Origin: Chamaelirium japonicum
Lineage: Eukaryota; Streptophyta; Magnoliopsida; Liliales; Melanthiaceae
Reading direction: 5' to 3'
Assembly (NCBI GenBank): GCA_947650365.1
Contig: OX393557.1
Coordinates: 3,823,215-3,887,214, forward strand
Length of the DNA: 64,000 nt
Under the pieces are notes generated by a model. It searched no databases. It was not told the origin of the DNA and worked only from the letters and a program-made list of their open reading frames with translations. The position numbers and the translations under genes are program-made. Below are positions 46,944-58,401 of this stretch, piece by piece. Every line of letters starts with the position of its first letter. The stretch's first letter is position 1.

Positions 46944-49598
46944 TTACTCTGCAAAAATAGGAAAGTTACATGATTTTTTATTATGTCCAGAACGTTTACA
47001 TCTAGTACATTTGACAGTCCGGCGTTCCTCACCCTGTGAGAGAATTCTTTTTTTCTTTGGCCTTCCCGCTGTTTTTTTTCCAATGGGTGGGATTAGTTTA
47101 TTAGCTGATTGAATACTTTCTGGGGTCTTCCACTCACTTTTATCAGCAACTGGATAGATAGATTCTGCATAGGTTGCCCTGTAGTTATCCGCTGTATAGT
47201 AGTGTGCACAAAATAGATAAGGATCCATCTTATACTGTGCAATTTCGGCTAATGCATGTGAACATGGCATGGCCATCACATCAAATTTACGGCATGTGCA
47301 TTTTCGATTGATTAAAACTACATGATCACAATATTGTATAGATCTGACCATATACTCATCGAGATTAATAGGATGACACGCTGTGCCACGAGCTCTATCC
47401 ATATCTCCGGCTAGCTGATTTTCTGTCCATTTTGTTAGTTTTGTTGTCAAAGTTGTTGCCGTATTTCTTCGTTTGAACCATAAAGCCTGGAGCTTTAACC
47501 GATATTGCTCCAAAATCATAGTGATGGGTAGTTCTCTGATATCTTTTAGGACACTATTGTAACTTTCAGAACTGTTTGTGGTTATAATATTATACCTTCT
47601 GCGTGTGAAATACGCTGTAGTCCATTTTGCTGGCTCAATTTTTCGTAACCAGTCATGTGCATCTTCATTCATGTGCTTTATAGTTTCCATCATGTGATAA
47701 AACTTTGATTCTCTTGTTACCTTTGCAGCTGTATAAAAGTAAGAGTATAATCTTTGTTGTTTGAATTTGGCATACATGTTTTGCGAAATATGGAATGCAC
47801 AATAACCATTTACAGCATCCGGAAAGACAATAGGAACTTGAGCCAATAAAGCCTTGTGTCGGTCGGATATAATAACCAAATCATTAACTTGACCCAAGCT
47901 GTCCTGCAGTTGTGTTAAGAACCAATTCCAACTTTCATTGTTCTCCGATTCACCAATCCCAATAGCCACGGGAAATATATGATTATCTCCATCCAAAGTG
48001 GTTGCAATAAATAAAGTACTTTTGTACTTGCCTTTTAAATGAGATCCGTCAACGACTATTACTGGTCTTAGATTTTGTCTTTGAAAACTACGTAAACATG
48101 GACCACGAGCCATAAAAACAGCCTTAAATCTGTCTCCTTCCCTTAAAATATTAGTGATGGTTCCAGGATTATTTTGTGCAACTTCATGACAATATGCTGG
48201 AAGAATTACATACGAGTCCTCGTATGAGCCTCTTAAAAGAGTAATTGCCATCTCCCTTGCCAGCCATGCTTTTCGATAAGTGATCTGCACACCAAATTCT
48301 TGTTGCACATCATATATAATTGCTTTGGGATAGTACAATACATGTGCTTCTATTCGAGCTTTCACAAAATCACATATCAACTTGCTTGTAGCTTGTCGAT
48401 GATCAATTCCATGCTGCGGCAATGAGCAGTTGTGTAGGCCTAGGAAAGTAATTTTGAAAACATCACACCCTTTTTGTCTACTTGCACGTAATCTCCAACT
48501 GCAATTTTCTCTTTTACATTTTAATGCATATCTTGTTCTGCTGGACTTCATCACCTTGTACTCAGTGTTTGTAAATAAAGCATTCTTCTGTACCATCTTG
48601 ATCAATGTGTCTTTATCTATAAACATCTGATTAGGATAAAGTTGTTGATAATCATCTTTTACTTCAACAGCAATAGGGAATTCGTTAGGTACGTATTTGT
48701 CTTCATAAACCATAACCGAATCAAGTATTGAAAACTTACGTTCATCGTTTTCCATCCAACTACTGCTGGTAAAACACTCTTTCTGACTATGTCTCAGTGG
48801 TACTTCTTTCTTTCTTCTTTGTTTTTCAGTCTTACTTCCTTCTTGCTTACAGATAATATCCTTATCCTTCAGCTGACTATTCTGTTGAGTGTGCTTTGGA
48901 GATACTACCATATCCGCAGGAGTGTCAATGAATAATTCCTCCAATACATGACAACCAGCAGGCTTCTGGTTAAGATCTATAGATAATTTTGCATCTCTTC
49001 TTGACCCATTATGATCGACATCTGTATTCACCTTACTGGGCATATATTATTTAAAAACATATAAGTACATGAACTAATTAATCATCAGAATTACAACATA
49101 AGATATTTGAAAAAATTATTCATACCTTCTGTCATTTATAACAATGTCAAATAATAGAGGGTTGTCTTCAGGTTTCTCCACACTCTTGTACTCAATACGT
49201 TGACTGACATCTAGTGTGCATGGTACAAAACTGAAATCCTCGCCATAATTAATATCAATCTTTTCATCCGTATGCAAATCTCCAACACCGAATGATGACG
49301 ATATCGAACAATGAAGCTCCGATGATGTCGAGATATTTTTTAAGTCAACGGGAGAGGTAACTACACAAGGTGTTTTACGAGACACCTGTGTCGTTTCTTT
49401 CAACTTCCTCTTAGTACCGAGTGGTTCGATTTCAATCGACCTGTCAATAGATCTCGGATTTTTCAGCACTCTGCTTATCAGCAATGGGACATTGCTATTA
49501 TTGGCTCGGATGTTATGGGCAATAAATACTGCAACATCATTATCATCCACAATTTCGACAGGAGGACATGCAAGTGTACTTGGATATAAAACCTTCAT
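46944..49598 (-). CDS. MuDR-type MULE transposase (two exons, 854 aa as open)
   Basis: DDE transposase for cut-and-paste of this MULE. The coding join is 49598-49126 and 49035-46944. The 90-bp intron has a GTATGA donor and CCCAG acceptor and keeps frame. Exon 1 has the plant MULE N-terminal block (PPVEIVDDNDVAVFIAHN). Numbered from M at 49043 in exon 2: MuDR DNA-binding Cys/His at about 135-206 (KCKRENC...HNC). The catalytic core carries D332 (VDGSHLKGKY), D395 (ISDRHKA), CxxH 415-418 and E493 (SSESYN). SWIM zinc finger is at 582-596 (CTC...CSH) and the CCHC knuckle at 679-692 (CTRCKRSGHNKKSC). All catalytic and zinc residues are present. The natural start is probably 49781, cut off by an in-frame stop. 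Confidence 0.9.
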
Positions 49599-49781
49599 TA
49601 TGATTTCATACTCTTTGAGACTATCATTTGTAATCTTATAAATTTCCTGAAGAAGACAGTCAAAATTCGATTTTGTAGATAAAATGATACTTTTAGTTCT
49701 TCCACCCCTGTACTCGTATTTTTATTTCAAATATAACAATTCTCCATCGTAACAACAAAGTATCGATAATGTTGAATCCAT
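49599..49781 (-). pseudogene. upstream in-frame part of transposase exon 1 with one nonsense codon
   Basis: ATG at 49781-49779 opens a frame continuous with the downstream transposase (183 nt = 61 codons). It reads MDSTLSILCCYDGELLYLK, then TAA (49724-49722), then KYEYRGGRTKSI and EIYKITNDSLKEYEIIMKV. The shape (short Met-initiated strand, GGxxK-type turn, EIYKI helix, Y-x-I-x-MK) is that of MULE transposase N-termini, so TAA is best read as a premature stop at codon 20. Translation could still restart at 49598. Confidence 0.7.
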
Positions 49782-50031
49782 ATTTCAAATCCCTGTTAGC
49801 ATAGAATCACAATATCAAAACTCAGCAATATAAAATTTGATATCAAAGATTTTATCACTTTTTATCGATTTCATCACTTTTTCATCACTTTTTTATCCTA
49901 CAATGTGATGTTACTATTTTAAGCATAGAACCACAATATCAAAACTCAACAATACCAAATTTGATACCAAAAATTAATCATACGTATCCAATACATACTA
50001 GACTCATCACGACCAATACATACTAGACTTA
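49782..50031. other. transposase promoter region (inferred)
   Basis: AT-rich sequence between the transposase start and the 310-bp repeats. No specific motif can be assigned; position is the only evidence. Confidence 0.3.
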
Positions 50032-50651
50032 TCACAACCAATATAATATAAATTCAGCTAATTTTGTCGATTTCATCCCTTTTTCGTCCTAACCGTAATG
50101 ATGAATAGCCAATTTTATCAATTTCGTTCATTTTTCGTCCATCTTTCGTCCTAAAATGTGCTGTTAATATTCAACTACTTTTTGTTGATTTCGTTCCTTT
50201 TTCTCGATTGGTTGTTGTTGTTAATGAAATCATAAAGTAATCAAATACAATGAAGAAGTTAATCAAACATATATGAAAAAAATCGCAAAGTATGGAGGTG
50301 AAGTATAGGAGTCGTTGAAAGGGGGTGAAGTGTAGGACTCATCACGACCAATATAATATAAATTCAACTAATTTTGTCGATTTTATCCTTTTTTCGTCCT
50401 AACCATAATGATGAATAGCCAATTTTATCAATTTCGTTCATTTTTCGTCCATCTTTCGTCCTAAAATGTGCTGTTAATATTCAACTACTTTTTGTTGATT
50501 TCATTCCTTTTTCTCGATTGGTTGTTGTTGTTAATGAAATCAAAAGTAACCAAATGGTACAATGAAGAAGTTAATCAAACATATATGAAAAAAATCGCAA
50601 AGGATGGAGGTGAAGTATAGGAGTCGTTGAAAGGGGGTGAAGTGTAGGAGC
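50032..50651. repeat. 310-bp tandem duplication near the MULE right end
   Basis: ACCAATATAATATAAATTCA recurs at 50038 and 50348, as do TTTCGTCCATCTTTCGTCC and GATGGAGGTGAAGTATAGG, giving two co-linear 310-bp units. Confidence 0.87.
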
Positions 50652-50878
50652 CGTCGAAAGGGGTGAAGTGAAGGAAGACTCATGGGATTTGATGATCACC
50701 GTTGAAATGGGTGGCCGGTTGTCCCTCAGTTGCCGTCGAAAGAGGTGGAGGAAGCTGCCGTCCAAATGAGGGAAGTGAAGGGCGACTCAATGGAAGCTAG
50801 GGTTTTAGTAGTAAAGTAAAAGGGTAGTTAGGTCCCAAAGAGTTTCAGTGGTCATTTTGGTAAAGCCAAAAGCAACCT

Positions 50879-50930
50879 GGCCCATTCTCAACAATAGTTG
50901 AGAGTTGGTGGCCATTTCGGTAAAAACCTC
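50879..50930 (-). repeat. MULE right terminal inverted repeat
   Basis: Inverse of 39115-39166; ends CATTTCGGTAAAAACCTC and is followed by CTGCACAAA at 50931-50939. Confidence 0.93.
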
Positions 50931-52845
50931 CTGCACAAAAGCTTGCATCAAGTATTCTTTTGGTTGGTGGAGTTTGAAATGAACTTGTAGTTGTACTTAC
51001 AACTACACGTTATATATATTATCTTTCTATAGCATTTCCTCCACAATATTTTCTCTTTCTTTAACATTTTATTTTTATAAAATTTCCTCTATACAATATT
51101 TTCTCTATGCAAATTTATTATCTCTATATACCATTTTCATTACAATGTTTTCAATCTCTTTAACATTTGTTCTCTCTGTAACATTTTCTCACTCTACAAA
51201 ATATATTCTTTCTTATGCATTCTATCTGTATCTCTCTCTATATAGTATTATCTCTCTACAAGATATTTATAACACACTTACTTACAATATTTTCTATTTC
51301 TACAACACATGTATTCTTTTTATAATATTATCTCTATAAATTGTTTTGATGTCTTGCCTTCGGAATCCAAAAGCATTAAAATTTTGTTTTTGGGCTTTTG
51401 TTGATTCCATATTTGATTTAGGAGAACCGACTTTCTAATCGATGCCCAAATATGCCCAATTCTCTGTCGAACCAGTTTCACAAGAGGAATCGATTTTTGG
51501 CCCGAAATCGAGTGTCTAAAACAGTTCCCAAAAGAACCCTAAGTTAAGCAATCTCCTCCTATAAGGAGAGAACTGAACCATAACAATTACTTTATATTAT
51601 AATACATGCAAAACTAGTTTGGGAGGCAAAGAGAGGCAGTAGTTAGATTATTCTATAGCCCCATAAGCATATGAATATTATGTAAGCATTTCATGAATAG
51701 ATTGTCCAAAATGTCATGATTACTTCAAAAAGAATTCATGTGTTTTATATATTGGTCGCCCCATGAAGAATTTGTGAATGATGAAGGAGTAAAATTTTGA
51801 TGGTATCTATAAGTTGAGCTCTTACCTTCACCAAGGCATCTCTTTCCACTTCCAACAATAGAAGCTCCAGGTCCATTAATATTCCACACGCATTGTGCCA
51901 CGAATCCATTCCCCAAGATCAGTTGAACTATTGGAGCAGTGCAAGCTCAGAACAAATCCTTGTCATTGTTGCGATAGGGATGAAGTGTCGATTCTCATTG
52001 TGAAGAAGTAGGTTTAGAATGCTGGAGGAGCGTATGGAGAGTCCGCGATGCCCCAAGATCGTGGTGGACACCAAATGAGCATGTATGAGGAATGGTTTGA
52101 AAAACGTACTGCAAAAACAAATTATACTGCACGAATCCTCATAGTGGAGGACACCAAATATAAAAATTGTACATGAAGTGTGATGGCTAATAGTTCATGG
52201 CCATTCCTGGCTCGGTAGTTTTTAGGTGTTCAATAGAGGTAGATGACTCTGTTTTGGATGACTTTGATTCGGATAACCCTGGTCATAATCTTGATCAAAA
52301 CCCTGATTTGGTAGATCTTGCACATTCTGCATCAGATAGCACTATAAATGAGTTACATAGAGGGTCTCAAATCCTCTAGAATTGGTTGGAACAACGATGT
52401 TGATGTATAGTTCCATGGATACTTTAGGTAATAACAAAAGAGCCGATACACTTGAATGATGTGCCAAAAAGTGAAAGTCGATTATTTGGTTTTTCAACAA
52501 GCATTATCCACTAAGTAATAAATCATCGAATCTCTTATTATGTTTAAGAATTCTTTTATAGGTGAAAGTTTCATGATCAATACAATTGGGTTGGAACAAT
52601 GCCAAAAAAAAAAAATCAATCCATTTTATATAAATCTTTTGTTGCTTTTTAGTTGAGGATGAAGGAAGAGGGACACGACTCTACTCCAGTAACAAAAATG
52701 GTTAGTAAGTTGCCAGTAATATTGAGGCCCATGTGATGTGGAATCAGCAATCAGCAGCCATGATGCACAAGATGCCCACTAGTGACAAAAAAGTTCCCTT
52801 GTCGTGGCCGATGATTACACACATCACATGGGCGGCACTATAACC

Positions 52846-53574
52846 ACTTGCGGACTGAGATGAGCCATAGTCGTACGAACTATATGGTCCGTACGACCAT
52901 GTTCGCACGTGTGGGAAAAAGTTTTTCCTAGAAGCTCCACCCACAACACCGGGACATGGGGGTTAGGATTGATTGTAAGGTGTAGACAAAGGGGTTTTTT
53001 TCCAAAATTTCCTCCAACTCTCTCGTATTGCTGGGAATAGACCCAATTGCTTTTTGCATTACTTTTCTAGCTCTCAACACATGCCAAATATCACATCCAA
53101 ATTGCTGTTGCTCTTTTGTGACCTTTTTACCCTTACCCATTAGAGTCTGCATGTGCTGCTTGAAATATTGACCATCTGTGGTGGATCCATTGGGACAATG
53201 TGTGATGACTTGGTATCAACTGACTAATGCATCCATAGGCAACTGAGGAGGTGTTTGGTATGTGGAACAACTGCTCCCCTTACTCCTTTTCCAGAAGGGG
53301 TTATTACTGTCAATTACTATTTTCAATGCAATTTGATGGTCCAGCTCTCCCGTTGGTACAGAAACAGCGGGAGTGAGATTTTTAGTTCGCAAGTCCTTCA
53401 TTCCACCGGAACAATTACTAGCCGTTAATTTCAAATAAGGAACTTCGGAATGGAAATAGGCTTTTTCAGAATGATGCCAAACACCCCCTGAGTTACCTAC
53501 AAGATCAGTGAGAGACTCAAAGTCCTTTCAATTTGTCACGCACTTGGACTATCTTTCTATGAGATACAAAAAAA
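52846..53574 (-). other. unique block with an unidentified exon-like minus-strand frame
   Basis: Present only in copy S0; the homologous position in 57460 and 61150 lacks it. On the minus strand (about 53215-52928) a frame reads TTDGQYFKQHMQTLMGKGKK, KEQQQFGCDIWHVLRARKVM and SNTRELEEILEKNP, which looks protein-like (helical, charged, ordinary composition). I do not recognise the family. It has no certain start or splice sites and could be a captured exon. Confidence 0.3.
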
Positions 53575-54373
53575 GGTTGTTTTTTTGGCTTTCGTTGATT
53601 TCATATCTTGATTTAGGACAATCAACTTTCTAATTAATTTAAATATGTCTAATTCTCCGTCGAACCAGTTTTATAAGACGAATCGCTTTTGGCCTATAAT
53701 CGGGCGTCCAAAACAGCTCCCAAACTCACCCTAAGTTAAGCAATCTCCTCCTATATGGAGAGAACTGAACCATAGCTATTTCTTTATCTTATAGTGCATG
53801 CAAAAATAGTTTGGGGGGTACAGACAAGCAGTAATTAGATTAATCATTAGCCCCATAAGCATATGAATATTATGTAAGCATTTCATGAATAAATAATAAA
53901 AAATGTCATGATTACTTCTTGTGGTTTTTATGTTGGTCCCCCCCCATGAAGAATTTGTGAATGATAAATACGTAAAATTTTGATGGTATCTATACTTAGA
54001 GCTCTCTACTTCACCAAGGTATCTCCTTCCGCTTCCAACAACAGCAGTGCTAGATTCCACACACCTTGTGCCACAAATTCATTCTCCATGATCAATTAAA
54101 CTATTAGAGCAGCACAAGTTGTTGACAAGACAAATCCTTGCCTTTGTTGCGACGAGGATGAAGTGCCGATTTGACTCATTACGAGGAGGATGTTGGAGGA
54201 GCATATGAAGTGTCCTTGTTGCCTTAAGATGGTGACACGTATGAGGAATGATTTGGAAAACATGCGGCAAAAACAAATTCTTTGGCAAGAGTTCTCCAAA
54301 TCAATTGACCAGAAGGTGGGGTTGAAGTGAGATGGTGGAGGATACCGAACCTGGGAAATGATTGGAAAATGTA

Positions 54374-55539
54374 TAGGGGTGTAAACGGATCGGATACCAC
54401 ACTATACATTATCTGTATCTGTTTAGAAATGCACTATCCAAATCCTTATCCGTATCCGCCCGGATAATAAGTGCAACTATTCGAATCTGTATCCTCCCAG
54501 AGTATCTGGATTCAGATGATATCCATATCCGTATTTATTATATATAAGATATGAACATTGTGCCGATATTCATTATATAACATATGAATATATTTTATTA
54601 CAACTGACCAATATCAGGACTTATAGCATCAGGGGTTTTTTATCACCAACCTCAAATAAGTATCTGGAGAGTTCAGTAGCCATTTCAAGAAATCTTAGGG
54701 AAATTATATTTCAATTTGGCTTAGTAGGACACAAAGCTTGTTGTGGTATAGCTTAGATCATGTGTCAGAAAGAGTCGTGTTCGATGTTTTGGGTCGCATC
54801 AAATGGTGGGCTCCACCACTAAATTTGCTACCAATGTCTTCGCTTTGGTATTTACTATTTAATGCAACGTAACCAGACATTGAGATTCGCTCTTGGATCA
54901 TAATACGCGTACACATATTATATTATATATTTTGTGCCTATATTCATTATATAATATATGAACATATTTTACTACAATTGACTAATATTAGGGTATATAG
55001 CATCGGGTTTTTTTTTATCACCAACCTCACATAAGTATATGGAGGGTTCAGTAGCCATTTCAAGAAATCTTTGGGATATTATATTTCAATTTGGCTTGGT
55101 AGGACACAAAACTTGTTGTGGTGTGACTTAGATCATGTGTCAGAGAGTCGGGTCCGATGTTTTGGTTTGCATCGAGTGGTGGGCTCCACCATTAAATTTG
55201 CTACCAATGTCTTCACTTTGGTATTTACTATTTAGTTCAACGTAACCAGACACTGAGATTCGCTCTTGGATCATAATATGCACACACATATTATATTATA
55301 TATATTATGGATACGGATATATGGATATCCGTTTATATGTATAGTCGGTCTCGGGTTCGGATTATCCATGTCAAATATCTTAATATCCGTATCCGTATAT
55401 GTTTTTACCGGATATTAAAAAATGCTATCTGTATCTGTATCCATTTTTGTCGGATATTAAAAAATGATACCTGAATCCACAAAATTCGGATTCGAATACA
55501 GATTGGATTCAGAATTTCAAATATCCATTTACACCCCTA
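54374..55539. mobile_element. hAT-like element with TAGGGGTGTAAA ends
   Basis: The ends TAGGGGTGTAAACGGATCGG and TTTACACCCCTA are inverted, with subterminal GGATA(T/C)CCGTATCCG-type repeats at both ends. Flanks AAAATGTA and TAAATGTG match at 6 of 8, a decayed 8-bp duplication. The interior carries a 374-bp tandem duplication and no transposase. Confidence 0.65.
54561..55308. repeat. 374-bp tandem duplication inside the hAT-like element
   Basis: Co-linear copies start at 54561 (TGCCGATATTCATTATATAA) and 54935 (TGCCTATATTCATTATATAA). They share TTCAGTAGCCATTTCAAG and GGTGGGCTCCACCA. Confidence 0.85.
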
Positions 55540-55880
55540 TAAATGTGTTTCAAATCTTAAAATATGAGTATGTACCTGCGAGACTTGGATTTGAAAGAAA
55601 CCTGGTTTATTCTCACACTTCCATATATGATGAACATGCGGCTCCTCCTATCGACACCTGAGTACGCCGCCTCTATCGTCAAATGGCCACCATCACACCT
55701 GAGTTGTTAAAACTTCAACCGTGTGAACAAATAACTAGCAGGCGTAATCAGTACTCTGAAATCCTGACAGATCCAAACTTATTGGCTTGGTGTGAAACAT
55801 AGATGATAAATAAAATTTGTATAATTTAGACACTCTATAACATGATTGCTAGCAGAATGGTTTCATAAATTGCTGAGAGA

Positions 55881-56021
55881 ATTTTTGCTACCCAATTGAT
55901 GTACACGTTGTCTAGGCACAACGGAGTCTCAACACTTGTTGCCCCCATTATGCCCTTGACGGCATGACACACCGTGATTGGGCCGTAAGCAAGTGTAGCA
56001 AATCAATTGGGTAGTCAAAAT
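55881..56021. mobile_element. small inverted-repeat element (MITE-like)
   Basis: Inverted ends ATTTTTGCTACCCAATTGAT and ATCAATTGGGTAGTCAAAAT, about 140 bp. No target duplication could be fixed. Confidence 0.5.
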
Positions 56022-56539
56022 GTTCTTACAAATTGCTAGCTGGGTCCATAATAAGTTTCCAAGAGATAGCTAGACAATTTGTATCACAATATGAGAGGAA
56101 TCGCTCAAGATGAGTCTTGGATCCTTCTTTAGCTTGATGTACATTTTTTTTTTAAGAAATAGCCTAAAATACTTGAATGATGTGCCGAGACAGCAAAAAT
56201 AAATTATTTTGGCTTTTCAGCAGACGTTACTCGCTAATTAAAAAATCTTCAAATCTCTTAGTATGTTTAAGACTTCTTTTGTATGTGCAAGTTCCAAGGT
56301 CAAAACAATTGATCAGTTGGAACAATGAAAAAAAAAGGGATGGATAACAATTAGTCTTTTTTAACAGTTTCGTTTTAGGATAGGTTCCGATAGCTTTTTT
56401 AACTTAGCCCAAATTCATGTTTAACCATTTAAATTGCAACGACTCAATTAATTACCAAAAGACTAAAATGAACAAGATAAGTTACTAAATTTATGAAATT
56501 GCCATTGCTTATAAACCTCCCCCATTCCTATGAAACGTT

Positions 56540-57265
56540 CAGTTTCGAAACTAATAGTAGGATCACTATAGTTACTACAATGATTTCTCTGTAGCAGCTA
56601 TATTGATTTCACTGTAGCAGCTACAGTGAAATTATTGTAGCAGCTATAGGATTTCGCCATTGTTGCTAAAAACACTTTGCTACAGTGAAATCACTATAGC
56701 AATCATACTCAATTCCATATTTTAAAATTATTCTAGCACTTAATATCATTTTATATAATTAAGTGATTTCATTGTAGTACTACAATAATTTCACTATAGC
56801 TGCTACATTTATTTAAAATAATACTCCATTCCCTACAATAAAATTACTGTAGTACTGAGTATCATTTTCATATAATTGAGTATCCTTTTAAATGGTAATC
56901 AACCTATACAAGAAGGTACTCAATCTCTATAATGTTTTAAAACAGTACTCAAATATGCAAAAATAATACTCAATTAAATTGAGTATTATTTACATATAAT
57001 TGAGTATCATTGTTATAGTGATTTCACTGTAAGAAAGTCTTTTAGCAGCCATGGAAAAAATAATTGTAACAACTATAGTGGTTTCAAATGGTATTCAAAT
57101 ATATAGAATAATACTCAATTAAATTGAGTATTATTTGCATATAATTGAGTATCATTACTATAGTGATCTTATTATAGGGAAGTCTTTTTATCAGCCACAG
57201 TGAAATTCACTATGGTAGCTACAGTGAATTCATTGTAGCTACTACAGTGAAATCACTGTAGTAAC
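56540..57265. repeat. cluster of CACTGTAGCAGCTACAGTG palindromes
   Basis: At least ten variants of TTTCACTGTAGCAGCTACAGTGAAA or half of it are mixed with ACTCAATTAAATTGAGTAT and TAATTGAGTATCATT repeats. It lies in the 0.9-kb block that S0 and S2 lack, so it belongs to an insertion; no inverted ends were identified. Confidence 0.6.
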
Positions 57266-57990
57266 CTGTGCCACTATTCATGTAAAAAAAAAGGTATTCC
57301 TATATATAGGATGAATGAAGAGGGATTCACTATGTTCCAGTAACAAAAAAATGACTAGTAAGTGGCTAGTAACGTGCCCATGTGATGCAGAATCAATAAC
57401 CACGATACACAGGATGCCTACTAGTGACAAAAGTGTCATTGTGAATCGTGGCCTACCTGCCACTTACCATTTTCGGAGTGAAGTCGAGCCCAGTAAAGAG
57501 GACGTGATTCTTCCCATTTGAGGATAGTTACTATTCTCCTGTAACAATCATTTATTTCTATTCTAGGGTGTACAAAAATCATCAAGGTAGTAAAAGAATT
57601 GGTTAACCCCTAATTTAAAGATATATTATAATTTACTGTGAGTATTTCATGAGGAATTGAAGACAACTTAAAGATATTGCTTATTCTATGGAAAATATAT
57701 TAGTAGTTGATTACTCCTTTTTCATAGATGGTGGCTTTTGCTAGCATCATGTTGGGCCACATATCCGCACTTAAAAGCACCCAACAAGAAACAAAACTAA
57801 ACCTTTCCCATAGTAAGTGCCATTTTACTAACTACTTGGTAGAATGAAACTAATTAAGTTTGCTAACTACTAGGTAGTATGAAGTCTCCAACCTATAACA
57901 CAGCTGGTGCTACATCTATTACCATGGCCTTGGCCACAGGTTCGAATCTTAGACTTGGGGGTAAGGTACCCTCATACCAACGCTTTGAAT

Positions 57991-58133
57991 AACGCACGAG
58001 TCATTCCTCAGAGTAATGGCAGGTGTGTTTGGTTGATGTGAATGTGAAGGAAAGGAAAAGAAAATGTAACGTTTCATAAATTTTGACATTTGATTCACGG
58101 AAAATTATTGGGCTACGGGAAAACAATTTTAAT
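57991..58133. other. junction between S1 and S2
   Basis: Short non-repeated sequence. Just before it, 57900-57960 holds GGTTCGAATC in a context like tRNA-derived SINEs; too weak to call. Confidence 0.3.
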
Positions 58134-58401
58134 TTCTATGTTTTCGAGCCTTACAGTGCGCATGAGGACACAAAATTTGATTACAATGGTCATCACAAGA
58201 TCATGCGGGGTGGATGCAGGCTTTTCATCATATGCATACAATATCTTAGGTGCATTCAGGGGACCTAAGAGATGGATGACTAATATGTCGGCTCCGAGCC
58301 TTCACAACATAAATTATGTTTGGTCAAATACAAGGAGCTATACGCTTACATTTGGTGATGACATCTCGCACCTTGAACACCTCTACTTAGACTCGTGGTG
58401 A
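58134..58401 (+). pseudogene. fragment of the O-fucosyltransferase last exon
   Basis: TTTTCGAGCCTTACAGTGC and GATCATGCGGGGTGGATGC match 38086-38160. The frame gives TRSCGVDAGFSSYAYNILG and FRGPKRWMTNMSAPSLHNIN against TRSCGVDAGFASYAYNILG at the parent. After about 130 bp it jumps to sequence matching 38805 onward, skipping 540 bp that include the parent stop. Only about 55 codons are present and frameshifts lie at the left, so it is non-functional. Confidence 0.85.

Larger units (their letters stand above)
39115..50930. mobile_element. 11.8-kb Mutator-like element carrying transposase and Ulp1-like genes (Kaonashi-type)
   Basis: 52-bp terminal inverted repeats with two mismatches (39115-39166; 50879-50930) are flanked by a perfect 9-bp duplication CTGCACAAA (39106-39114; 50931-50939). 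Inside, a plus-strand nine-exon C48 Ulp1-like protease gene (40730-43981) and a minus-strand MuDR-type transposase gene (46944-49781) point towards each other. They are separated by tandem repeats. MULEs that carry a Ulp1-like gene are known in plants (named Kaonashi in Arabidopsis). Here both genes have small lesions, so the element looks recently disabled. The paralogous flank at 58625-58633 keeps the target as a single CTGCACAAA, an empty site. Confidence 0.93.
38091..52845 (+). repeat. segmental repeat copy S0 (last exon end + 3' flank), split by the MULE
   Basis: 38091-39114 continued by 50931-52845 is co-linear with 58134-61150 and, for its right half, with 53575-57560. Landmarks: CATCTCGCACCTTGAACACCT, GGTTGGTGGAGTTTGAAATG, CCCTAAGTTAAGCAATCTCC, CATAAGCATATGAATAT. 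No gene besides the fucosyltransferase end is seen. Confidence 0.8.
53575..57990 (+). repeat. segmental repeat copy S1 (5'-truncated)
   Basis: Co-linear with S0 from about 51380 onward and with S2 from about 59050 (GGCTTTCGTTGATTTCATAT, CCCTAAGTTAAGCAATCTCC, GAATTTGTGAATGAT, ACTTGAATGATGTGCC, CTAGTGACAAAA). It is interrupted by a hAT-like element (54374-55539), unrelated sequence with a MITE (55540-56150) and a 0.9-kb block (about 56345-57290). No gene. Confidence 0.75.

Noticed and set aside
57890..58045. tRNA-derived SINE (GGTTCGAATC B-box-like)
   Set aside because: Only a B-box-like decamer; no A box at the right spacing, no tail and no target duplication seen.
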